DNA of 64,000 bases from Branchipolynoe longqiensis (GCA_030323885.1 CM059192.1:2349934-2413933); one strand, 5' to 3'; shown: positions 42,783-54,279, counted from the stretch's first letter. Notes: generated by a model not told the origin, from the letters alone. Made by a program: numbers and translations.

Positions 42783-42905
42783 TCAAAGCTGCATAGTCAG
42801 ATGAAAACATCACATTTTCAAAACAAAGAAAGTTATCTAGATTTGATTCTACATATCTAACTTAGATACTGGTGCACTTATTAAGCATCTGTCGTTGCAC
42901 AGACA
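42783..42905 (-). mobile_element. MITE-A fragment upstream of the large exon
   Basis: AAAGCTGCATAGTCAGATGA ... CATATCTAACTTAGATACTG ... GCATCTGTCG; the rest of the element is missing. Confidence 0.6.
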
Positions 42906-43589
42906 GGAATACTGAGGGATAGTGTCGGAGGGGAACCTGTAAGGCAGAAAGTGCCTTGCTCAAGGGCACGAAATGCGCACGCTAGTTAGGGAGGTCTATG
43001 GGGGCATACCCCCCAGACATCTTTGAAATTTAGATGGCCTTAAATACGATTTACGATACGGCAGCTGGGGATTTTGATTAAGAGAATCCTAGCGCATGCA
43101 GGCTGGAAGACAGCTAGATCGTTTGCAAAACATTACAACAAACGACTAGAGAAGTCAAGTGGCGTAGCGACACGCTTACTCACCTGTTAACATGACAGGT
43201 GGCGGCCGCAGAACGCCGTCGATTTCACTTTTAAATCTTATTAAACTAGATATTATATTATATTTTTCAACTCAAAAGTAGCGGGCTAATACTAAAACAG
43301 ATGTAAAGAATAATTGTTGCTTCTTAGTTTGTGAAATTAGGCTCTCAATTCTTTAACCCGTTTTTTCGCCAGCTTTTACATAAGGTTGGTATGCACCCCT
43401 CCTGTGGCTACTGCAGCAGTACGGGGTGAATCTTGTATCTAGGCTCCATCCTGACACTAACCTAACACTAACACCACTGTAAACCTGCTATGGGCTGGGG
43501 TTAGAATCTCCGACTTTAAAGTCGCCAGCTATCCGCCGCGTGGAAAACAAACGAACTCGGAATAGGGGTGGCCTAATGCGCCGGCGGCG

Positions 43590-44090
43590 GAGGCGATTTG
43601 TATATTGGGGTGTAATCGATTATTCAACTCGGGTCACTCGAGCCACTGTCGTGGCTTCTGCGCATGCGCGGATTTGTTTACTTTACATTCGTCGATTCGA
43701 CACTATTAATATCGCCGCCAATGCGGCGGTAGCCTTAATAACGCTTCGAATTTAGGGTTAATTTAATGAAATTTCACGATTTGAGTATGTAATTCTGTTA
43801 AATATGATCGCATTCAATAGATTTCGGCGTAAAACATTGCCGCTGGCGTTATGCCAGTATGGATATCGACGTCGCTGCGGCAGCGGCGATTTGTTTACTT
43901 TACATTCGTCGATTCGACACTATTAATATCGCCGCCAATGCGGCGGTAGCCTTAATAACGCTTCAAATTTAGGGTTAATTTAATGAAATTTCACGATTTG
44001 AGTATGTAATTCTGTTAAATATGATCGCATTCAATAGATTTCGGCGTAATCGGTCTGAAATTTATTGCCGCCCATACTGGGAACCAGCAA
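43590..44090. repeat. Dispersed element with internal direct duplication
   Basis: About 165 bp (GATTTGTTTACTTTACATTC ... CATTCAATAGATTTCGGCGT) occurs at 43670-43831 and again at 43889-44049 with one or two differences. A GTAATCGATTATTCAACTCG end at 43611 links it to 9186-9666, and its inner part recurs inverted in FB6. Confidence 0.7.
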
Positions 44091-44099
44091 ATCTTGTTA

Positions 44100-46120
44100 C
44101 TGTGTGAGCCTGTTGCCGGCACAATTTCAGCCAATCACAGCGCAGCTTTTGCATTGCAAATGGCCGCCGCCTATGGGGGCGGCCATTTTGAAGACAACAA
44201 ACTGCCTTTGCAGTTCAGACTAGCAGTGCCCTGGTCCCATACTCTCCCCACACATACTTGGTTCATTTAAACATAAAAACTAAACAAGATTGTGCTTGGA
44301 GAGCATTTGTCGGAGTATGAGCAGTGTCCCAGCGAGCTATAGCTGGTCCCTTTAAGCTTGTGGTGTTAGGCCTAACACTGCTCCATGCATACCGACTTTT
44401 CAGCGCTAAACCAGAAATCCCGACCTAACCCCGGTTTGGCTCGCTAACACGGCTCCATGCATACACAGGCCCAGGTAAAATAGTATAGTTATACGAATCT
44501 TACCTGGGTACACATGATGGATAACTGTTGTTTTCCCGAGGTACAAGCCTACGCTAGTCATGGGCTAGGGCCCTCCCACCCAACCCTGCCATGACTAGCA
44601 TGTTTGCTTGTGCCAAGAGGAAAACATTGAAGTGTCCATTGAAGTTTAAAGTCATTTTTATCCTGAATAAGTAGGTAAAGATTGCTGGACCCGCATGTGC
44701 TACGTGACACTAATCTGGAAGTGTTGAGAAGTGTGTCCTTCGCTAAAGTCCCTAATATGGTAATCAGGGCACGTTTTAACAGCCACGCTCTCCAACCGTA
44801 GCTCTTGTCCTTTTTCCATCCAATAACATGACACTCTCCGAACAGATGTTTCCTGCCTGATCTGGTTTTCCACATCATCACTTCATCTTCCAATCACAGG
44901 CGGGCAGGGACCAGTTAATTACTTGTATTCTGGGGCAGACTTTCTACACTTCCGCTTTTGGTCCAAGTGTCGTAATTCATATATTTCGAAAAGGAATGTA
45001 GTTTAATATATATGCTATTACAATTGTATGAACATTTAATAACAATTCTATTGGTACATAAATGAAAATATATTAATATTGAATACATTTTCATCGAACT
45101 ATGTTTTTGACGCCAATTGGCACCGCAACGTAGTCATAGCAACTCGTAAATGGGTCATAAGAGGTCGCCATGCCAGTAAGTACTGACTCCTGTTTCTGAG
45201 CTTCTAAACACGGCCTAATTTGTAGACTGAATGCACAACTAGTTCAGTTATTGTGAATGATAAAACAAGATGCTGATGATTAGAGCGATCGTTTAGAACC
45301 ATGTAAGCCAAGTGATGTTAGTCTTAGATTAAATGATCGGCATTGTTTTGTTTTTGTGATTTTTAAACAACTTGCACCACGCCCCCTTTCTTCGACTTGC
45401 AGCCACGCGTGCTGTTTACGTAATTTGTTTCTGTCATTGTTGGTGAACATTTCATCAGATTGATTAAATATGTTGAATGGTTATCGGTGGATTTTCTACT
45501 TATTGGTCGGCTATATAGGGTATTAATTCGTTGACTACCTCTCAGTCTGTGTCAGGATTTAGTTGATTTGCCATTTGGTATAACGATTTTCAAAATAGAG
45601 TAGCACCTGCCTTCAACGGGACAACGACAACGACCCCTGTGATGGGCGGACTCCTGCCATGTGCGAGCTATTTACTAATGTGCGAACTAATTTTGTTTAA
45701 TTTAATTATACATTCGATGGCAAGACAACTGCTATTTCAGGACAACAATAGTCTAGATGCAGAGTTGTCTGTTGAAGAGAGATACTACTCTTTATGACAC
45801 ATATGTTATTTTAACTCATTTCCAGCGTAGTTAAAATCAGGCCTTCACAATTTACATTCGCACGCCCACTTATATAATACAATGGAGAAGCCAAGCCAAC
45901 AGCAGCAGTTTGTAGTTAATTTCTAGTCATCCACCCACAAATACGGCATTGGCGATGAGGATCCAATTAGTGCACATAGCAACTAAGAGAACTGGTGGTC
46001 TGAAGAGCTTAGCCAAAGTACAACTGGTAGGAACTGTGTTATTTAAATAACATTGCTCTAATGCCAAAGGAAGCCAAAGTCCAATATGGCAGTTTCACTG
46101 CAAGTTTACCAGGGCTGATA
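44100..46120. other. Spacer with no supported gene
   Basis: Includes a GGCCGCCGCC ... GGGGGCGGCC hairpin at 44161-44185. No exon with family resemblance on either strand apart from the candidate start at 45170. The open frame at 44558-44893 (minus) is unsupported. Confidence 0.45.
45130..45181 (+). promoter_or_regulatory. Possible RFX X-box with ATG and donor just downstream
   Basis: GTAGTCATAGCAAC at 45130-45143 fits the RFX X-box pattern GTnRYYATRGnAAC. An ATG in good context (GTCGCCATG) follows at 45170, then CCA and a consensus donor GTAAGT at 45176. This could be a first exon of a plus-strand ciliary gene. Because X-boxes are near-palindromic, it could equally serve the divergent polycystin gene. 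No transcript support; a chance match is quite possible. Confidence 0.3.
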
Positions 46121-46129
46121 GGAAGGGAA

Positions 46130-46470
46130 GGTCAATCACTAAGGCCATATCCTGGATGAGCTACTGACTGCCACTGGCAATAGAGAGCTCATAATTGCTG
46201 TTTATCTGGACTTAAAAAAGGCATTTAACACAATGATTCATCAGACATGTAGGCTACATCTGCACATGGTTGAGGAGCAGGTCTAGGCCTAACCCTAAAA
46301 CCAGGGTATCTCTGATTACCTATCTAGACATAAACAGTTCATCAGCCTAAATGGCAATGACTCAATGCTAAGAGAGATTGAGACTGGAGTCCCCCAGGGG
46401 TCAAATCTGAGACCTCTTCTCTTCCCGATATCTACTCATATCTCTTGTTTGCTGATGATGCGGTGACACC
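46130..46470 (+). pseudogene. Decayed LINE reverse transcriptase fragment
   Basis: Broken frames read ATGNRELIIAVYLDLKKAFN and later REIETGVPQGSNLRPLLFP, the RT palm motifs (F/Y-x-D-L-x-K-A-F and G-V-P-Q-G-S), interrupted by stops and shifts. Clade not determined. Confidence 0.65.
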
Positions 46471-46544
46471 ACTTGCATCCCTGATAATGAATATTATGTA
46501 TTATGTATTAGCTAATGCAGCAGCCGTTCCATGCTGGCCACATC

Positions 46545-47060
46545 AGCCAGGCCTGAGCATTAATGATTTGATGGGATCCACCGCAAATACACAGGTTTCA
46601 GGTTTTAATGCTATGATGGCAGGAGCCGTTCTGATTATCACTTGAACAGGATCCATCGCAAATGCGCTGGGTTCTGGGCTTAACACTATGATGACAGCAG
46701 CAGTTCCGCAGTGTATGTACCGGAGGATGGCCCGGGGTCGTAGAACCATATCAGTTTGTGCACTCACCTATGATGAACTGCATATTCTATGATCCAAGTG
46801 GGCCTGAGCATTAATGGTTTGACGGGATCCGCCTCAAATGTGCAGGTTTCTAGGTTTAATGCTATGATGGCAGCAGCCGTTCTAGTCGTGCCTATACGTG
46901 TTATCGTTTGGACGGGATCCATTGCAAATGCGCCAGGTTCTGGGCTTAACGCTATGTCAGCAGCAGCGGTTCCGCAGCATATGCGCCGGCGGACGGCTTG
47001 CGATCGTAGAATGTGCAGTGCATCTCATGGTGAGTGTAGAAACTGATATGGTTCTACGAC
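46545..47060 (+). repeat. Tandem duplication of about 250 bp
   Basis: GCCTGAGCATTAATGRTTTG then ACGGGATCC...CAAATGCGCYRGGTTCTGGGC occurs at 46551 and again at 46802, with the order of sub-blocks kept. A single inverted piece of the same sequence lies at 57690-57860, on the far side of the LINE complex. Confidence 0.7.
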
Positions 47061-47135
47061 CCTGGGCCGTCCTACGGCGCATACACTGTGGAATCGGTGC
47101 TGCCTTTTTTTTTTAGTTCGGATGATCGAGCTTGT

Positions 47136-48375
47136 TTTCAATGCTGGGCAGTTATAGTTTTGTGTTTCTTAAAGTTATATCTTGGGTTACTGTTTTATCT
47201 ATGTTAGTGTTTTGAGGATTTTCTTGGGAAGAGTTTTCCACTTTTATTCTACTTAATCCTATACTAGACAACTCTATTTACATGATTGATTGATTGGTGG
47301 TTGCTTTACGCCGTATCGGCAGCATAGGCCATATTCACGGCGAGAAATGTTTGTTTTTTGTTCAAACCATCGCTTGTGCAGGATTCAATGCATTAGTTTT
47401 TATCTTGACTACATATTGCATGGCCAGTTTGATTCTCCTGTTGTTAAGTGATGGTTCATTGGCTTCGACATAAAGGCTCTGAACTGGTGAGGTGTGGAAG
47501 GCCCCAAGGGCCAGGCGCAGTCCCTGGTGGTGGATCGTGTCTAGCAGCCCAATATATGATTTTCTTGCGGAACCGTATACTATGCTGCCGTAATCCACTC
47601 ATGATCGAACCAAGGTTCTGTACACGGAGAGCAGAACATCTCTGTCCGCTCCCCACTCTGAGCTGGACAGCACCCTCAGAATATCCAGCGCTTTCAGGCA
47701 TCTGTTTTCAGGTACTTTATATGTGGCACAAAAGACAGTTTTGCGTCGAGAATGAGGCCCAGAAATTTAGTTTTCTCAACGACTTTAATGGGATCCCCAT
47801 CCAGGGTCAGCTCCGGTTCCGCATGCATTTTACGCAGCAGGCAGAAGTGCATGCACTCTATTTACATGTTATAGGCTTGTACATAATAGGTGGTTGGGTT
47901 AGGTTTGTTTGGATTTGATTTGATTATATTGTTGGTGTTATGTTTCCGGGTTTCCCGTCATGGACCGTCCAGCTGGTGGGCCGTGACATATCACATGCCT
48001 CCTTGTGGTGCAGCTTAGTTGGGGGTTCCTGGTTTTATTTTGAACAGTTTTGTGTTTCTTTAAGTTATATCTTGGGTTAGTGATCTATGTTAGTGTTTTG
48101 GGGGTTTCCTTGGGAAGAGTTTTCCACTTTTTTTCCTACTTATTTCTATACTAGCCTACTCTGTTTACATGTTATAGGCTTGTACGTAATATGTGGTTGG
48201 TGGTTGGGTTATGCTTGTTTGGATTTTATTTGATTAAATTGTTGGTGTATGTGTTATCTGGCTTTCATATTTCCGGGTTTCCCGTCATGGGCCGTCCAGC
48301 TCGTGGGCTGTGACATATCACATGCCCCCTTGTGGTGCAGCTTGGTTGGGGTTTCCTGGTTTTAATTTGCACAGC
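47136..48375. repeat. About 330-bp direct repeat, two copies, first one interrupted
   Basis: Copy 1 (47136-48040) and copy 2 (48046-48375) share TTTTGTGTTTCTT, AAGTTATATCTTGGGTTA, GGGTTTCCCGTCATGG and CCGTCCAGCT. Copy 1 is split by the LINE at 47285-47854. Possibly repeated 3' untranslated sequence of the adjoining CR1-like LINE. Confidence 0.65.
47285..47854 (-). mobile_element. 5'-truncated Jockey/Nimb-like LINE with 14-bp target duplication
   Basis: Flanked by ACTCTATTTACATG at 47271-47284 and 47855-47868. Minus-strand frames give VEKTKFLGLILDAKLSFVPH, DYGSIVYGSARKSYIGLLDT, IHHQGLRLALGAFHTSPVQS and VEANEPSLNNRRIKLAMQY, the C-terminal part of an RT ORF typical of Jockey/I-like LINEs. A frame break lies near 47600. 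It ends in (CAAT)n. Confidence 0.85.
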
Positions 48376-48482
48376 TATTTTTTATATGTTTTTAAATCAG
48401 GAATTTGTCTTTCCTTCACCATTTGTGTGTTCCATACTTTGGCAGCCATTTCCAGTGTGCTTCTTTCGTGAGCTTTGATGTG

Positions 48483-48960
48483 TCATCTGATCTGCCTTAG
48501 TAGTGACGCATTGTTTGCTCTGGCATTCCTTAGTGGTTGAGTTAGTTGCTTAATGCCCTGGCTATATCCATATGCTAATGTTTTTAGGTGGATTATTCTT
48601 CTGTTTTCTAGTAGTTTTACTTTAGTTCTTTTGTGTAAATCATAGGTGGGGTGTAGTTTGTCTACTCTTAGACAGATTTTTAGGGCTCTATTTTGCAATA
48701 TTTGCAGTTTTTTTAGTAGCTCTTTTTTAGCACCCATGTAGATTACATCCCCATAGTCAAAGTAGGGGAGTACCATACATTTGAAGATTTTTATTGACAT
48801 ATCTTGTGTCATATAGTTTCTTAGTTTAGAAAATAGCCACAGTTTGTGGTTTAATTTTTGGATGATTGTTGTTATACACAGATTGTAATTTAGCTGGTTG
48901 TCTAGCTCTAGGCCTAGGTATTTATAGTGGTTTACATTTTCCAGTATTTGGTTTCCTAGC
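48483..48960 (-). pseudogene. CR1-like LINE, RT C-terminal part
   Basis: Reads LENVNHYKYLGLELDNQLNY then MVLPYFDYGDVIYMGAKKEL, LKKLQILQNRALKIC and a basic tail. This is the thumb/connection region of CR1/Jockey-type RT. It adjoins the palm piece at 48956-49652. Confidence 0.8.
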
Positions 48961-49652
48961 TTGCACTGTAAGTTTCTTTCTGGTACTGTTCTATGTGAGA
49001 AAAGTACCGTTTTAGATTTATTTGCGTTGATGGTAATTTATTTGCGTTGATGGTAATTTCTTTGGACTCACACCAGTTGTCTAGCTTCAGCAAGAGGTTG
49101 TCTAGCTTGGTTGTTACTTCCTCTACCGTGCTTCCTTCTGCATATATGACAGTGTCATCTGCATATAGTTGGAGACATTCTGTCTTTAGCCATTCTTCTA
49201 GGTCGTTTATATATAGTATGAAAAGTAGTGGTCCAAGGACTGGTCCTTGGGGTACACCACAGGTGACAGTTTGCTGGTCTGAGAGTGTACCATTCACTTT
49301 TATTATTTGTTGTCTGTTGTTTAGGTAGCATTTTATCCAGTTTATTGATTTGGATTTAATGCCCATGTTGTTTAATTTTTTTAGTAGTATGTTGTGGTCT
49401 ACTGTGTCAAAAGCTTTGCTGAAGTCAATGAAAGCTGCTCCAACTAATTTCTTTTGGTTCATTGATGCCAGTACATCACTAGTTAGGTTTGCTATTGTTT
49501 TTGATGTGGAGTGTAATTTCCTGAAACCTCCTTGTCTTTTGTTTAGTATATTGCTTTTTTCCAGATGCTCATTTATGTGCCTGTTAAATATCTTTTCAAT
49601 CCGGTTGCCTGGTGTTTGCAGAATGGATATTGGTCTGTAATTTCCCATGTTT
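48956..49652 (-). pseudogene. CR1-like LINE, RT palm domain
   Basis: Contains NYRPISILQTPGNRIEKIFN, AAFIDFSKAFDTVDHNILLK, VTCGVPQGPVLGPLLFILYI and LYADDTVIYAEGS. The catalytic Y-A-D-D is intact. The reading stops at 49653, where the RTE element was inserted, and resumes upstream at 51093. Confidence 0.9.
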
Positions 49653-49662
49653 AGCCTGTCAC

Positions 49663-51082
49663 TAGGACTAGATGAAGTGGGGATTCAAATCATTCATAAG
49701 CTAGTAACTGACATCTATGAGACTGGATTTATACCATTGAATATGAATGAATCCATATTTGTACGACTCCCAAAGAAGCTAAAACCAACATTGTGTACTG
49801 AGTACAGAACACTAAGCCTGATGAGTCATATGTTGAAGATGATCCTGAAAATAATTTTACTGAGAAACAGACAGAAAATTGAAGAACAAATCAGTAACGT
49901 ACAAAGTGGGTTTATATCTGGAAGAGGTACACGTGAAGGGATTTTCAATATGAGAATGATTTGTGAACGTTATTGTGAAGTGAACCAGGATGTTTATGCC
50001 TGCTTTATTGACTATGAGAAGGCCTTCGACCGAGTCAATCATGAACTGTTAATCAAATGTTTACAAGATATTGGTGTCAATGGCAAAGACATTAAACTAA
50101 TTGTGAACTTATACTGGACACAACGTGCATTTATAAAAATGGAGCAGGGCCTATCGGATGAAGTTATGATTAAACGAGGAGTTCGACAGGGGTGTGTATT
50201 GTCACCATGTCTATTTAACCTGTACACAGAGATGATTTTCAGACACATTGAAGATTGCAAGGGAGTGACAATAGGTGGCATGAACGTCAACAATCTTAGA
50301 TATGCCGATGACAGTGTAATACTAGCAGACAGTGAGAAAAACCTACAAGATATAGTGAATAGAATCAATAAAGCTGGAATACTATTCAACATGAAGATGA
50401 ATGCCAGGAAGACCAAAACAATGGTTATAAGTAAAAAGACAGATAAACCAAATGTCAATATAACCATAGATGGCACAAACATAGAACAAGTATCCGAATT
50501 CATATATCTCGGACAAAAGATTACAAATGATGGGAGATGTGAGGAAGAAATTAAAAGAAGGATAACAATAGCCCGAACAACATTCTCCAAAATGTATAGA
50601 GTGTTAACATCAAGTAAGATATTAATACAAACAAGGAAGCGTATTCTTCAGTGTTATGTGTGGTCTACTCTAATGTATGGGCAGAGACATGGACAATCTC
50701 TAAGAAAATGTACAAACGTTTAGCAGCATTTGAGATGTGGACTTATCGAAGGATGATGAAAATATCATGGACAAAGAAGATCACCAACAAAGAAGTTCTC
50801 AGAAAAATTAAAAATAAGAAAAGCTTGTTTGCCACTATACAGACAAAGAAACTTATTTATTTTGGCCACATCATTCGTCAGAGTTCAATATACCGTACAT
50901 TGTTGGAAGGGAAGGTGAATGGCAGCAGAGGGAGAGGGAGACCAAGAACATCATGGTTTACAAATATTTCACAGTGGACAGGCTTGAATTATTCACAGTC
51001 TATCAGAACAGCACAACATCGGGACAAGTGGAGAACCATTGCATCCAACCCTCGACTAGAGGATGGAACTATTGATTGATTG
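49663..51082 (+). mobile_element. 5'-truncated RTE-like LINE inserted in the CR1-like LINE
   Basis: Flanked by AGCCTGTCAC at 49653-49662 and 51083-51092, a 10-bp target duplication. It ends in (ATTG)n, typical of RTE elements. The frame reads KKLKPTLCTEYRTLSLMSHM, ACFIDYEKAFDRVNHELLIK, GVRQGCVLSPCLFNLY, LRYADDSVILA and, after a one-base frame break near 50690, ETWTISKKMYKRLAAFEMWT and RGRGRPRTSWFTNISQWTG. Endonuclease is missing. The RT core is intact except for that break, suggesting fairly recent insertion. Confidence 0.92.
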
Positions 51083-51092
51083 AGCCTGTCAC

Positions 51093-51310
51093 CACTTTTG
51101 TAGATGGGGGTGATGGTTGCCATCTTCCATGCTGTGATAAAGTGCCCCTGTTCAAAGGATATGTTGAACAGGTCCACCATGGTACTTGGGATGGCTTGGA
51201 GTGCCTCTTTTAGTATTTTGGTGGGGATTCCATCTATTCCACATGGTTTATTTGTATCTATGTCATTTAGTAGTTTTGTTAATTCTTTTAGATCGGTTTT
51301 GCAGGTGGGG
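51093..51310 (-). pseudogene. CR1-like LINE, RT finger segment
   Basis: Reads KELTKLLNDIDTNKPCGIDG, IPTKILKEALQAIPSTMVDL and FITAWKMATITPIYKSGD, the start of the RT domain. It rejoins 49652 once the RTE element is removed. Its upstream side is cut near 51330 by the LTR-element insertion. Confidence 0.85.
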
Positions 51311-51319
51311 ATTTCATCC

Positions 51320-51790
51320 TGGTTTTTTGTTTTTTTGTGGGGGTGGTGTTGTTTGTGTTGTGTTGTTTTGTTTTGTTTTTTTTACATTGATAGCCACGAT
51401 GTAATTAGCATGTCGTACTGCTTTGATATAAATTGTTTTTTTGCAGTACGATTGTTGATGTGATATGTTGTGGTGAAGAGCTTAGTTTCTCCCGATTGGA
51501 GGACCTAGCTTCTTGTGTTCTGTGTTTTTTTTGCAGTGGGAGTTGGAAATAATTTTATTATACATATTTAATTATTTTCTTATATTCCTCAATTTTCACC
51601 CCGTTTTGACTTCCTTTTTCCACACTATTAGGAAACATTATCGTCTAAATTTATTTCGGTGGGACGAGGTGGTCAATGGTGTGGGAGTTGGTGGGTTGAC
51701 ACTGTACATTTCACACTAAAAGATTTTCCTATGCAGTGTCGCCCTGGCTCTTGTTTTGAAACTGCATTCTTTAAATAAAAATTACTACTA
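51320..51790. other. T-rich and mixed sequence, no supported gene
   Basis: Long T/G-rich stretch to about 51650 with weak minus-frame coding. A TTTAAATAAAAATTACTACT near 51770 resembles a plus-strand polyadenylation region. Confidence 0.35.
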
Positions 51791-52003
51791 AAGTAAGCGC
51801 TTCTGGCAGAACATGAAAGACGGCGTGTGCATCGGCTCCTGTTTGATCAGTTGAGGATGCACGTGGGTGTAATTTACTTTGTAGGAGGCCGGGTTCTTGC
51901 TGGCACCCAGTGCTTCGTATGAAATGTATTGCATACCGAACGTTGTATCTGCGGAGACTTTCTCAATTGTTATAAGTAACACCGCCCTTCTACTTTCATG
52001 CAC
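51791..52003 (-). CDS. Possible terminal exon of an unrecognised protein
   Basis: The frame ends in a stop right after MHTPSFMFCQKRLL and reads back through QLIKQEPM, NPASYKVNYTHVHP, TFGMQYISYEALGASK and KVSADT. The composition is protein-like and unlike its LINE surroundings. AG dinucleotides at KVSA|DTTF (CTCCGCAG) or further up could be acceptors. It may be a gene's last exon, a retrocopy or part of the LTR element. I do not recognise the family. Confidence 0.35.
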
Positions 52004-52009
52004 TCTGCA

Positions 52010-52557
52010 CCGGAGCGGGTCACCGAGCGTGGCGGGTCCTGGGTGCGGTGGCGTGGCGTGTCCGCGGTGTGCTGCCGTCTGTCATCTACTGGCCAGGCGA
52101 CGCGGGCACAAGGAGGACGGTCTGAGGAAGCTCCAAGAGGAGCCGCTCCGCGCAGAAGGAAGAGCGCCCCGCTAACGGTTCTCCTGAGATGGGGGACAGT
52201 GGGGGGCGGACTGAGCAGTTCCCTGCTTTCTTCTGTCAAGGGGGTTCCACTTGTGGGGTATGAATTCTCTCCCAGCAAAAAACATTCTATTCACTAACTA
52301 CATAGAGGCTGGGAGAGGTCGTTTTTGTGCGACTCATTTAAAGACTCTTTCTTCACCTAGATTAATGACATGTTTGCCTTGCAGCTAGCTAGATTCATAT
52401 CGCTATTTCGCTGCAGGCAGGTCTAGGAATTGCGCATAAGGATACATAGCTTTGTAAGGCTTCTCTCCCTTTCAAGTTAGTTCTCATGTTGACTTCTATC
52501 ATTTCTCGATTCTCATCGGTTTGCATTCTGCAACCGGTGAGACTCTAAGGGGGGCAG
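52010..52557 (+). mobile_element. Probable 3' internal end of an LTR retrotransposon
   Basis: It immediately precedes the LTR and ends in a polypurine tract (AAGGGGGGCAG) at 52547-52557. GC-rich, with an Arg-rich plus-strand frame (52001-52297) resembling the basic end of a Pol/integrase ORF, but no diagnostic motif. The 5' LTR and most of gag-pol are absent. Confidence 0.5.
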
Positions 52558-52889
52558 TGTAGTAGTCTGAACATGAGCTCTACTATCACGCGGTAGCAGC
52601 GGAGACTACGACGCCATCAGCGCAGTACCACTACACTGCGCTAGATGGCGGCACGGGTCACCACCGGTCAGACCCTAGCTGGGCTGACCTCTACTGCGTG
52701 TGGTTGACCCACCCCCCACACACACCTATAGAGTCGATGTGGGATCTGGCGAGTCAGGGGGCGGGTCAGACAACTACTGACGCCGTGAAGAGCAGATGGT
52801 TCAATAAACCAAGGGTGAAGCGTACACTTAATTGAATCTTGGTGTTCTTCCGTGAGTGTGAGAGAGTCGGAGGGCCGTGGGCCATTACA
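52558..52889 (+). mobile_element. LTR (332 bp), 3' copy
   Basis: Starts TGTAGTAGTCTGAACATG and ends GGGCCATTACA (TG...CA), preceded by a polypurine tract. AATAAACC near 52803 is the likely poly(A) signal. Homologous end to end with the solo LTR at 24666-24998. Inserted in the CR1-like LINE, whose coding resumes at about 52925. Confidence 0.8.
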
Positions 52890-52924
52890 ATATTTTCTGG
52901 GTTTTTTTCCCAGTTTCTTGAGAA

Positions 52925-53952
52925 TTATTTTGATAGTCTTTGGCCAACCATGGCAAAGTGTGTGTTAAGTTTATTTGCCACATCACTATTTGTGCGTGTA
53001 TTCCCTTCACTATCCTGGAACCTTATGCATTCCTCTGTGTTGTTTGTTGGGAATAGCAGGTTTACATTTTTCCAAAACGTGTTGCTTCCCCAGTCCTTGT
53101 CTTGTTTTATTATATACTTCTTTGTTGCTGTCTTTACCTCTTTGAGGGAGTTGTTCCTGGCAGTATTATAGGCCCTTTTATCCTCTGGGTCTTTTGTATG
53201 TTTAGCTTTGTTGCCTAGTTTTCGCTTTGTTGAGATGTGTGTCAGTAGTTCACTGTCTACCCATGGGTCTTTATTTTTTATATTTTTAGTTTCTTTATGG
53301 AACACATCTCGTGTAATGATTTTTTTATTTCTGTGATGATGTTGCTCCAGTAGACATCAGCATCATCTCTGTTTTCTGTGAGGTTGTTTATGTTTTCGTG
53401 TAGGTGTTTTTTTAGTGTTTCTTCTGAGTAGTATTTTAGGGATCTGCCCATTTTGTACTCATATTGGGTTTTTTTAAATAGTTTTTTCCTGGTTACATAT
53501 ATTTGCTCATAGTCACTTATACCCCAGCTTCTAGTACCCCATTTTGGGGCATGGTTTGAGTTGGTTAGTATTAGATCAATTGTTGAGCTATTGTTGCTTA
53601 GTCTTGTGTTTTCTGTAATTAGCTGTTGGAGCCCTAGGATTTTTATAGTGGTTTGTAGCATTAATTTACTTTTGTCGTTGCTGTCATAGTTTATATTGAA
53701 GTCCCCTAGTACAAAGATTTCTGCATTTGTTAATTTTCGCACTGTGTTTATGCTATTATCTAGGGTTTCAAGGAATGTTTCTATGTCTCCCAATGGTGGC
53801 CTGTAGAGGCTTGCTATGTTAGCCTGCTTCTCATTTTGTTTTAGGCACCACAGCAGCTCCATGTGCTCATTTGAAAAGTGTGCTGTTTTTAGGGCCTCAG
53901 TGTCTAAATCTTTGGAGGTTTTGCAGTAAATGTCAACACCTGTAAATGTCAA
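52925..53952 (-). pseudogene. CR1-like LINE, endonuclease domain and linker
   Basis: Reads ANIASLYRPPLGDIETFLET, EIFVLGDFNINYDSNDKSKL, NSSTIDLILTNSNHAPKWGT and GISDYEQIYV, the G-D-F-N, D-x-I-x-T and S-D-H/Y motifs of an AP-like endonuclease. A frame break near 53290 separates the linker (KDPWVDSELLTHISTKRKLG ... FWKNVNLLFPT). The usual SDH catalytic His is Tyr here (SDYE), a possible inactivating change. Confidence 0.88.
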
Positions 53953-54279
53953 AATGCGTGCCCCTCCCTAGCCTGCATTCAATTTCTTCTACCATTTATT
54001 TTTTTTACCTTTAGGTTTAGTGGTTGCTTGATTCCGTGAGTTTAATTTTGTTTTAGATTTTGGTCTTTATTTATGACTGTTTTTTAGGGCATATGGGCTG
54101 GCGCATACAGCGCATACGGTCTGTCTTTGGCATATATAGTTACAGACATCAGTGTAGACTGCACCTGTGTGAGTGGAGGGAAGGTACATGCTCTGGAATG
54201 TATGGCAGGTATACATGATATTACTAGTGTTTTAGATTTTGGTTAGTAATATTTTATAAATAGTTTGTGATACTCATGG

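Noticed and set aside
44558..44893. 111-codon minus-strand frame as a gene or upstream polycystin exon
   Set aside because: No recognisable domain, no fitting splice sites in phase with the large exon, and AT-rich codon use.
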